Source of the DNA: Egibacteraceae bacterium
GTDB lineage: Bacteria > Actinomycetota > Nitriliruptoria > Euzebyales > Egibacteraceae
DNA: 49,503 bases
Direction of reading: 5' to 3'
Assembly (NCBI GenBank): GCA_035540635.1
Contig: DATLGH010000094.1
Span: 1 to 49,503, forward strand
In this document: positions 41,764-48,242 of the stretch, piece by piece
How the letters are laid out: each line of letters starts with the position of its first letter
Position numbering within the stretch: position 1 is the first letter of the stretch
Position numbers and translations under genes: made by a program
The notes under the pieces: model-generated
What the model was told of the DNA's origin: nothing
Seen by the model: only the letters and a program-made list of their open reading frames with translations
Databases searched by the model: none

Positions 41764-43262
41764 GTGCGTCCCCGCAACATCGACAGGACGTAGCCACCGA
41801 GGGCGAGGGCGGCGAGGAACTCGAGGCGCCCGATGAACATCTGGGCGATGTAGAGCAGTTTCAGCGGCCACTCGAGGTCGGGGCGCACGATGCCGACCGA
41901 AAGCCCCCCGGTGGCCCCCGCCGCCGTGCTCTCGAACAGGCTCAGGGTGAGCTCGTAGCCGTAGAACAGTCCGAGGATCCCGCCCGCGAGGTAGAGGAGC
42001 AGGTAGAGGAGCAGGATGGTCGCGGCGCCCCGCACGAGGTCGTCGCGGAGGACCCGCCGCGTGGTCGAGTGGTAGCTCTCCACGACGACGGCGTTCTCCG
42101 GAAGCAGGACCTTGCGGATGTCACGCCGCAGCCCCTTCAGCAGCACCCCGATGCGGATCGCCTTGATCCCGCCGGCGGTCGAGCCCGCCATGCCGCCGAG
42201 CGCCATGGCGGTCACCAGCATCGCCGGGGCGAGCGCGCCCCACTGGGTGACGAACAGCCGGTGGGGGATCGTGGTGAGCCCCGTCGTGGTGTGGGCGTTG
42301 ATCGTCTGGAAGAAGCCGACCCGGAAGAGCCCGCCGAAGTCGGTGTGCACGCCCGTGCGCCCCAGCCCGACGGCGAGCACCGCGAAGATCGCGATGATCG
42401 ACACGGCAAGCGTGCGGGTCTCGAGGTTGCGCGACAGCTCGCCACGCCGGCCCTGCCAGAGCTGGTAGTGCAGGGCGAAGCTGAACGCCCCGGCGACCAT
42501 GAGCACCATGAGCACGACCTCGACCGGCTGCGAGCGGTAGAACGCGGCGCTGGCCGACTGCGGGGCGAACCCCGCGGTGTGGAAGGCGGTCGTGAACAGC
42601 AGCGCGGCGTGGTAGGCGGCGGTGGCGGCCTCCAGGCCCCCGCGCCACAGCAGCAGCCACAGCAGCCCCATGCCCATCCCCGCGTAGGCGACGACGACGC
42701 GGAGGATGAAGCGGGCGGTGTGCGTGATGTTCGGCAGGATCCGCTCGCCGCGGCCCTCGCCGGTGTGGAGCGTGCCGATCACCGCGCCCGCGCTCGCGAA
42801 GATCGTGAGGACGACGAGGATGATCCCCTGGCCTCCCATGAGCTGCATGATGTGGCGCCAGAGGTTCACGCTACGCGCCATGTGGTCGAGGTCGTTCGCG
42901 AGCGTCAGCCCGACGGTGGCGAAGCCGCTCATGCCCTCGAAGTAGGCGTCGAGGTAGGACGCGTAGTGCCCGGACAACAGCAGCGGCACCGCGCCGAAGA
43001 CGGGCGCGACGAGCCAAGCCGAGCCGACGACGGCGAGGCCCCGGGCGGCGTCCAGGGTCGTGCGGGTGCGCAGGAGCTGGCTCGCGGCGCCGACCGTGAT
43101 CGCGAGCGAAGCCCCGACGACGAAGGCGTACGCGTCGTTGCGCTCACCGGCGCCGACCGCGACGACGAGCGGGAGGAGCATCGCCACCCCGACCGCGTAC
43201 ACTACCTTGCCGGTGTAGCGCCCGATGACGCGCAGGTCGTCGGCCGAAGGGCGGAAGAGCAC
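41760..43262 (-). CDS. trkH: TrkH/KtrB-family potassium uptake channel subunit
   Basis: A 500-residue membrane protein with four M1-P-M2 repeats. The selectivity loops read GMSGFATVGLT, TTAFHTAGF, INAHTTTGLT and AAGATGGLS, each with the central Gly that coordinates K+. It imports K+ and is gated by cytoplasmic RCK proteins, two of which are encoded just upstream. GTG 43262 starts 15 bases after the small membrane-protein gene. The stop overlaps the next gene by 4 bases. Confidence 0.94.
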   Translation of the reverse strand: MLFRPSADDLRVIGRYTGKVVYAVGVAMLLPLVVAVGAGERNDAYAFVVGASLAITVGAASQLLRTRTTLDAARGLAVVGSAWLVAPVFGAVPLLLSGHYASYLDAYFEGMSGFATVGLTLANDLDHMARSVNLWRHIMQLMGGQGIILVVLTIFASAGAVIGTLHTGEGRGERILPNITHTARFILRVVVAYAGMGMGLLWLLLWRGGLEAATAAYHAALLFTTAFHTAGFAPQSASAAFYRSQPVEVVLMVLMVAGAFSFALHYQLWQGRRGELSRNLETRTLAVSIIAIFAVLAVGLGRTGVHTDFGGLFRVGFFQTINAHTTTGLTTIPHRLFVTQWGALAPAMLVTAMALGGMAGSTAGGIKAIRIGVLLKGLRRDIRKVLLPENAVVVESYHSTTRRVLRDDLVRGAATILLLYLLLYLAGGILGLFYGYELTLSLFESTAAGATGGLSVGIVRPDLEWPLKLLYIAQMFIGRLEFLAALALGGYVLSMLRGRT

Positions 43263-43277
43263 GGCGCTGCGCCCGCC

Positions 43278-43415
43278 TCAGTACAGCAACGAGATGACGA
43301 GGGCGACGACGGCCGCGGCGGCGGCCAGCCCGACCGTCGCCGCCGTCACGAGGGCGATGCCGACGAGGCCGCCCCGCAGGATCGACTCGGCGCTGTCGCG
43401 GTCGCGGCGGGCCAT
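43278..43415 (-). CDS. 45-residue single-span membrane protein in the Trk operon
   Basis: A short open frame lies in the gap between the second RCK gene and trkH. ATG 43415 is 3 bases after the RCK stop, and its TGA at 43278-43280 is 15 bases before the trkH start. The product has a charged N-terminus, MARRDRDSAESILRGG, then one long hydrophobic helix rich in Ala, Val and Leu, ending VALVISLLY. Position, packing and G/C third bases support a real gene. It could be a small accessory subunit, by analogy with KdpF in the Kdp potassium pump. It is too short for most automatic gene calls. Confidence 0.65.
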   Translation of the reverse strand: MARRDRDSAESILRGGLVGIALVTAATVGLAAAAAVVALVISLLY

Positions 43416-43418
43416 CGG

Positions 43419-44090
43419 CTACCGCCGCCGGTTGTCGAGGACCGCGGCCCGCAGCTCGTCCTCGAGCTGGGGTGTGGTGAGCGCGATGACCCGGTCGGCC
43501 GGCTCGAGGCGCGTGTCGCCCCGCGGGATGATGATCTCGTCGTCGGCGCCCCGGAAGATGCACACGAGCACCGACTGCGCGGGCAGGTGCATGTCCGCCA
43601 CGGTGTGCTCGGGGCGCTCGGCGCCGCGGGGGATGTCGATCTCCACGAGGTTGACCTTGCCCCGTTGGAGGGTCGTGAGGTGGATGAGCTCGCCGACGGT
43701 CACCTCCTCGCGGATGAGCCGGGAGATGAGCGTCGTCGTCGACACCGCCTCGATGCCCATCCGCGCGAAGATCTCCTCGTTGCGGGGGCTGTTCACCCGG
43801 GCGATCGCCCGGGGCACCCCGAACGAGGTCAGGACGAGCTGGCAGGCCACGAAGTTGTCGTCGTCGTCACCAGTGGTGGCGGCGAAGACCTCCGCCCGCT
43901 CGGGGCGAGCTTGTTCGAGGTAGCGCACGTCACACGCGTCCCCGTGGATGACGAGCAGGTCGTGGTCGCGCAGCAGCTGCTCGCAGCGGCGCTCGACCTT
44001 CTCGATGATCGTGACCGTGTGTCCCTCGGCGAGGAGGTCCACGGCGATGAAGCGCCCGACCTTGCCGCCGCCGGCGATGACGACATACAC
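43419..44090 (-). CDS. RCK-domain potassium transport regulator (TrkA/CeoC-like)
   Basis: A 223-residue cytoplasmic regulator: Rossmann RCK_N with MYVVIAGGGKVGRFIAVDLL and IIEKVERRCEQLL (nucleotide-binding), DACDVRYLEQARPERAEVFA, then RCK_C ending DRVIALTTPQLEDELRAAVL. It binds nucleotides and gates TrkH. The paired RCK gene is immediately upstream (3 bases between them), as in the ceoB-ceoC pair of mycobacteria. The 45-residue membrane-protein gene follows after 3 bases. Confidence 0.92.
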   Translation of the reverse strand: MYVVIAGGGKVGRFIAVDLLAEGHTVTIIEKVERRCEQLLRDHDLLVIHGDACDVRYLEQARPERAEVFAATTGDDDDNFVACQLVLTSFGVPRAIARVNSPRNEEIFARMGIEAVSTTTLISRLIREEVTVGELIHLTTLQRGKVNLVEIDIPRGAERPEHTVADMHLPAQSVLVCIFRGADDEIIIPRGDTRLEPADRVIALTTPQLEDELRAAVLDNRRR

Positions 44091-44093
44091 GGT

Positions 44094-44756
44094 TCAGAGG
44101 TCCTCGGCGAAGGGGTGCTCGACGAAGCGGCGGAGCTTCTTGTGCGCTCCCCGTCCGACGGCCGCCACGACGAGGTCGCCGGCCTGGAGGCGGTCGTCGG
44201 AGGACAGGATCCGCACCCGCGCCCCGCGCTGCACCGCCGCGATCCGCAGGGGGCCCGTGGCCTCGAGCGTCGCCACGGTGATGCCGTGGCCACGGTCGTG
44301 CACGCGCATCTCGACGACCTCGACGTCACCGTCGAAGCCCACGTGGAGGGGGAAGGTGCCCGCCTGCAGCTCGTTCATTATCGCCTTGGCGACGAGCCGG
44401 GTCCCCGAGACGTAGTGGACGCCGATCTTGCGGTAGGACTCCTCGCGCTCGGGGTTGAACAGGCGCGCGACGGTCTTGCGGACGCCGAAGAGCTCTTTTG
44501 CGATCTCCACCGACATGAGGTTGGCGTTGTCGAGGTCGGTGACCGCGATGAGGGCGTCGGCGCGCTCGATCCCCGCCTGGACGAGCGCGTCCTTGTCGGT
44601 GATGTCGGCGGTGACCGTCTCGCCGTTGAAGGTGGAGCCGATGCGGTCGAACGCCCGCTCGGCGATGTCGAGCACGACGATGTCGTGACCGTCGTCGGAC
44701 AACCGGTCGGCGAGCTCTGCCCCCACCCGCCCGCACCCTCCGATGATGACGTGCAT
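44094..44756 (-). CDS. RCK-domain potassium transport regulator (TrkA/CeoB-like)
   Basis: A 220-residue paralogue of the next gene: [20 protein letters not shown] and [15 protein letters not shown] form the nucleotide-binding fold, followed by [20 protein letters not shown] and an RCK_C domain with [15 protein letters not shown]. The two RCK proteins probably assemble into a mixed ring beneath TrkH. ATG 44756 heads the five-gene potassium operon. A CATACT hexamer at 44766-44771 ends 8 bases from the ATG, in the leaderless pattern. Confidence 0.92.
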   Translation of the reverse strand: MHVIIGGCGRVGAELADRLSDDGHDIVVLDIAERAFDRIGSTFNGETVTADITDKDALVQAGIERADALIAVTDLDNANLMSVEIAKELFGVRKTVARLFNPEREESYRKIGVHYVSGTRLVAKAIMNELQAGTFPLHVGFDGDVEVVEMRVHDRGHGITVATLEATGPLRIAAVQRGARVRILSSDDRLQAGDLVVAAVGRGAHKKLRRFVEHPFAEDL

Positions 44757-44765
44757 GGCCAGTGA

Positions 44766-44790
44766 GTATGCCACCGACCGCACCTATACT
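44766..44790. promoter_or_regulatory. Divergent leaderless promoters of the trk operon and ispH
   Basis: CATACT on the minus strand (44766-44771) is 8 bases from ATG 44756. TATACT on the plus strand (44785-44790) is 7 bases from GTG 44798. The whole divergent region is only 41 bases, so the promoters must share most of their upstream DNA. Confidence 0.55.
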
Positions 44791-44797
44791 CGGGTGC

Positions 44798-45763
44798 GTG
44801 GACCCCGCTCCCCCCGCTCCCCTGACCGTGCTCCTCGCCGCGCCGAGGGGATTCTGCGCAGGCGTCGACCGCGCCATCGAGATCGTCGAGCTGGCGCTGC
44901 GCGTCCACGGACCGCCGGTCTACGTCCGCCATGCGATCGTCCACAACACGCACGTCGTCGCCGACCTCGAGGCGAAGGGCGCGGTCTTCGTCGAGGACGA
45001 GCGGGAGGTGCCCGAGGGCGGGCTGCTCGTGTTCAGCGCGCACGGCGTCGCCCCGGAGGTGAAGCGCAACGCCACCGAGGCGGGCCTGCGCACAGTCGAC
45101 GCCACCTGCCCGCTCGTCACCAAGGTGCACTTCGAGGCCCGCGACTACGCCGAGGCGGGTTACGCGATCGTGCTCGTCGGCCACGCGGGGCACCAGGAGG
45201 TAATCGGCACGATGGGTCACGCGGCCGGCTCCATATGGCTCGTGGAGACCCCCGAGGACGTCGACGGGCTCGAGCTTCCCGACCCCGACCGGGTCGCGTA
45301 CGTGTCGCAGACGACGCTGAGTGTCGACGAGGCGGCGGCTGTCGTCGCCCGGATCCGGGAGCGCTTTCCGAACGCGCGCGGGCCCCGGGGCGACGACATC
45401 TGCTACGCGACCCAGAACCGGCAGGACGCGACGAAGGTCCTCGCCGCACGCAGCGACGTCGTGTTCGTCATCGGGTCGGCGACGTCCTCGAACTCCAAGC
45501 GCATGGTCGAGGTGGCGCTCGCCGCGGGGGCCCCCGCGGCCCATCTCGTCAACGACGCGTCCGCCATAGAGGAGGCCTGGCTGGAGGGTGTCACCACCGT
45601 CGGCCTCACGTCGGGGGCGAGCGCGCCCGAGGCCCTGGTGGACGGGGTCATCGCGCGGTTGCGCGAGCGCCCCGGCGGCGTCGCCGTCGAGCCCCTCGAG
45701 GTGGTCGCCGAGGACATGCACTTCGCCCTGCCGGCCGCGCTCCGCCGCCTGCCGATGGCTTGA
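44798..45763 (+). CDS. ispH: 4-hydroxy-3-methylbut-2-enyl diphosphate reductase IspH
   Basis: Last enzyme of the MEP isoprenoid pathway, reducing HMBPP to IPP and DMAPP. The 321-residue protein has the iron-sulfur Cys20 in [18 protein letters not shown], the second Cys in [15 protein letters not shown] and the third in [15 protein letters not shown]. The catalytic Glu lies in [14 protein letters not shown], and [10 protein letters not shown]-type sequence follows. GTG 44798 is chosen because TATACT lies 7 bases upstream and the family begins here. It supplies precursors for the prenyl synthase and lycopene cyclase encoded elsewhere in the window. Confidence 0.96.
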   Translation: MDPAPPAPLTVLLAAPRGFCAGVDRAIEIVELALRVHGPPVYVRHAIVHNTHVVADLEAKGAVFVEDEREVPEGGLLVFSAHGVAPEVKRNATEAGLRTVDATCPLVTKVHFEARDYAEAGYAIVLVGHAGHQEVIGTMGHAAGSIWLVETPEDVDGLELPDPDRVAYVSQTTLSVDEAAAVVARIRERFPNARGPRGDDICYATQNRQDATKVLAARSDVVFVIGSATSSNSKRMVEVALAAGAPAAHLVNDASAIEEAWLEGVTTVGLTSGASAPEALVDGVIARLRERPGGVAVEPLEVVAEDMHFALPAALRRLPMA

Positions 45764-45838
45764 GCCTGGCTGCGGCCCCGCCGGCCCGGACCCCCGAGCA
45801 GCGCACAGCGCGCAGCGGTCGCGGACGGCTCGGTGGGG

Positions 45839-46138
45839 CTACGAGCGGTCCGCCGGGGGGCCGATCGCGTCGATCCGCGCGGCGAGGTCGAGGTCGTTCT
45901 GCGTGACCCCGCCGGCCGAGTGGGTGACGAGGTGAAGCCGCACGGTGTTCCAGCTCACCGCGATGTCGGGGTGGTGGTTCGCCTCCTCGGCGACCTCGGC
46001 GACGGCGTTCACGAACCGCATCGCCTCGGCGAAGTCGGCGAACGCGAACGTGCGGGCGATCCCCTCGACGGTGCCGGTCCAGCCGTCGAGGCGGTCGAGG
46101 CCGTGGTGGAGCGCGTCGGGGTTGAGCAGGTCAGCCAT
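45839..46138 (-). CDS. Pterin-4a-carbinolamine dehydratase (PCD/DCoH)
   Basis: A 99-residue protein with the active-site His pair in ANHHPDIAVSWNTVRLHLVT and the closing GVTQNDLDLAARIDAI, which define the PCD/DCoH family. It dehydrates pterin carbinolamine after aromatic hydroxylases, or helps in molybdopterin-related pterin chemistry. No hydroxylase gene is nearby. ATG 46138 overlaps the RNase D stop by 8 bases, so it is the second gene of that unit. The 75-base gap to ispH holds nothing recognisable beyond a GC-rich stretch. Confidence 0.9.
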   Translation of the reverse strand: MADLLNPDALHHGLDRLDGWTGTVEGIARTFAFADFAEAMRFVNAVAEVAEEANHHPDIAVSWNTVRLHLVTHSAGGVTQNDLDLAARIDAIGPPADRS

Positions 46139-47300
46139 CGTCGCGGCCTCCTTCGCCGTTGCCGGGTGCGGGCCGCGGATCGTCCAGGCCGAGGGCCTGG
46201 CAGAACAGCGCGCCGATCTGCTCCCACTGCCAGCCGCGCAGGCCGAGGGCGCGGCGAAGCTCGTCGGGGGTCGCCGGGTCGGCGAGCACCGCGGTCATGA
46301 GCGTGCGGCTCGGGCACAGCACACCGGCGTCGATGCCGAGCGCGCGGGCGCGCTCGGCGCGCAGCGCCCGCAACCGGTCGACGAGTGCCCGGTCCTCGTC
46401 GCTCGGCCGCCGACCGTTGCCCGGCGCACGCTCGGCGACCTCGGCGTCACCGAGCGACTCCTCGTCGAGCGCGGCGAGCAGGTCCGCGCCGAACCGGCGC
46501 ACGGCCTGGCGTCGCAGCCCCCGCCGCCCCAGCTCACCGAGCGCCGTCGGCGGGGTGGCGGCCAGGTCCAGCAGCACCTTGTCGCCGGCGATGCGGCCCG
46601 GTGCCGTGTCCGTCGCCCGGCCGAGCTGCTCCCGCGCCTCCCACAGCGCGCGCAACCGTGCCCGCGCGTTGCGGTTCAGCCGGCCTGCGCCCCTCGTACG
46701 CGTCCACTCGCGCCGCGCCTCGACCGGTGGGAGGGCCAGGACTGCTGCGAGCTCCTCCCGGTACCAGTCGTGGCGTCCGGTCGCCTGGAGGCGGGCCTCG
46801 AGCTCCCCCCAGAGCGCCGGGAGGTCGGCCACGTCACCGGCCGCGTAGGAGCGCATCTCGGGGGTGAGGGGACGGGCCTCCCAGTCGGCGCGCTGCATCG
46901 CCGACTTGTCGCCCACGAGCTCGACGCCGAGCAGGTCGGCGAGCAGCGTCTCGAGCCCCGTCGGCAGGCCGAGCACCGCGGCGGCCAGCGCGGTGTCCTC
47001 CACGCGCGGTGGCCGGATGCCGCGGCTGGCGAGCGGCTCGAGGTCGTTCTCGCACGCGTGAAGGACCGTCGTCCGCGCCGCGAGGAAGTCCTGGAGCGGC
47101 GCGAGGTCGTCGACGGCGAGCGGGTCGACGAGGGCGACCCGGCCGTCGCCGCCCACCTGGATGAGCGCGGCGGCGCGGTAGTAGCGCTCCCAGTCGGAGC
47201 GCTCGACGTCCACGCCGACGACGTCGAGGTCGGCGAGTCCAGCCAGGGCGGAGCCGAGCCCGGACGTGCGGTCCACCAGCGTGACGCGCTGCAGGGGCAT
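46131..47300 (-). CDS. rnd: Ribonuclease D family 3'-5' exonuclease
   Basis: A 389-residue DEDDy exonuclease. Exo I has Asp31 and Glu33 (VGVDVERSDWERYY), Exo II HACENDLEPLASRG, and Exo III YAAGDVADLPALW with Tyr and Asp. A helical HRDC domain follows from about 210 (RLNRNARARLRALWEAREQL). It trims tRNA and other stable RNAs. ATG 47300 has TATCCT (47307-47312) six bases upstream, indicating a leaderless message. Its 3' end overlaps the pterin dehydratase gene by 8 bases. Confidence 0.92.
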   Translation of the reverse strand: MPLQRVTLVDRTSGLGSALAGLADLDVVGVDVERSDWERYYRAAALIQVGGDGRVALVDPLAVDDLAPLQDFLAARTTVLHACENDLEPLASRGIRPPRVEDTALAAAVLGLPTGLETLLADLLGVELVGDKSAMQRADWEARPLTPEMRSYAAGDVADLPALWGELEARLQATGRHDWYREELAAVLALPPVEARREWTRTRGAGRLNRNARARLRALWEAREQLGRATDTAPGRIAGDKVLLDLAATPPTALGELGRRGLRRQAVRRFGADLLAALDEESLGDAEVAERAPGNGRRPSDEDRALVDRLRALRAERARALGIDAGVLCPSRTLMTAVLADPATPDELRRALGLRGWQWEQIGALFCQALGLDDPRPAPGNGEGGRDDG

Positions 47301-47306
47301 GCGGGA

Positions 47307-47369
47307 AGGATATGGGTCGTCACCGCGAGGCGCGGGGAAATGCCGGATGGCGGCGGAAGCGGTTAGGGT
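47307..47369. promoter_or_regulatory. Divergent leaderless promoters of rnd and the deacetylase gene
   Basis: TATCCT on the minus strand (47307-47312) is 6 bases from ATG 47300; TAGGGT on the plus strand (47364-47369) is 8 bases from ATG 47378. No ribosome site lies between either hexamer and its start codon. Confidence 0.5.
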
Positions 47370-47377
47370 TGCCGGTC

Positions 47378-48232
47378 ATGACGGCGGCCCTGATGTGCGT
47401 CCACGCGCACCCCGACGACGAGGCAATCGCGACGGGCGGGGTGCTCGCTCGTGCCGCCGACGAGGGTCTGCGCACCGCGGTCGTCACCGCGACGGGCGGC
47501 GAGCGCGGCGAGATCGTCGGCGAGGGCATGGACGCCGACGAGATCCGCCCGCGCCTGGCCGAGGTGCGTCGCGACGAGCTCGCCGCGGCCCTCGACATCC
47601 TCGGTGCGGGGGCGCCGCGCTTCCTCGGCTACCGCGACTCCGGGATGATCGGCGCGGAGGGCAACGACGATCCCGGCTCGTTCTGGCGGGCGCCGTTCGA
47701 CGAGGCGGTCGGCCGCCTCGTCGCCGAGATCCGCGCGTTCCGCCCCGACGTGCTCGTCACCTACGACGCCTTCGGGGGCTACGGGCACCCCGACCACCTC
47801 CAGACGCACCGGGTCGGGATCGTGGCCGCCGAGGCCTGCGCCGTGCGGGGGCTGTACCCGGAGGCGGGCGAGCCTTGGCGGGTCCGCAAGCTCTACCTCA
47901 ACACGGTCCCGCGCTCCTTCGTCGCGCTCGCCAACGCCGAGCTGCCCCGCCTCGGTTTCCCCTCGCCCTTCGGCGAGGAGACCGATGTCGACCTCCTGCC
48001 CTTCGGCACGCCGGACGAGGAGGTCACCGCGACGGTCGACGTCCGTCCGTGGCTCGCGCGCAAGTGGGCGGCGGTCCGGGCGCACACCTCGCAGATCGGG
48101 CCCGACTCCTTCTTTCTCAACATCCCTCCGGAGCTCCACGAAGCCGCCTTCGGCCAGGAGTGGTTCGTCCGTCAGCGCTCCACCGTGGAGACACCGCCCG
48201 TCGAGGACGACCTCTTCGCCGGGTTGCGCTAG
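47378..48232 (+). CDS. PIG-L/LmbE-family deacetylase, mycothiol-type (MshB/Mca-like)
   Basis: A 284-residue zinc hydrolase. The metal/catalytic motif HAHPDDEAI (His11, Asp13, Asp14) and second zinc region GGYGHPDHLQTHRVG are intact. VVTATGGERGEIVGEG and EVRRDELAAALDILGA, and the C-terminal HTSQIGPDSFFLNIPPE, resemble the mycothiol enzymes MshB (GlcNAc-inositol deacetylase) and Mca (mycothiol-conjugate amidase). Which of the two it is cannot be decided by eye. ATG 47378 is 8 bases after TAGGGT. It supports an actinobacterial host. Confidence 0.85.
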   Translation: MTAALMCVHAHPDDEAIATGGVLARAADEGLRTAVVTATGGERGEIVGEGMDADEIRPRLAEVRRDELAAALDILGAGAPRFLGYRDSGMIGAEGNDDPGSFWRAPFDEAVGRLVAEIRAFRPDVLVTYDAFGGYGHPDHLQTHRVGIVAAEACAVRGLYPEAGEPWRVRKLYLNTVPRSFVALANAELPRLGFPSPFGEETDVDLLPFGTPDEEVTATVDVRPWLARKWAAVRAHTSQIGPDSFFLNIPPELHEAAFGQEWFVRQRSTVETPPVEDDLFAGLR

Positions 48233-48242
48233 CCGCGGCGAG

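Noticed and set aside
41547-44765. 1072-codon plus-strand open frame
   Set aside because: It is antisense to the entire trk operon, whose proteins have clear motifs; the composition is dominated by Asp, His, Arg and Gly.
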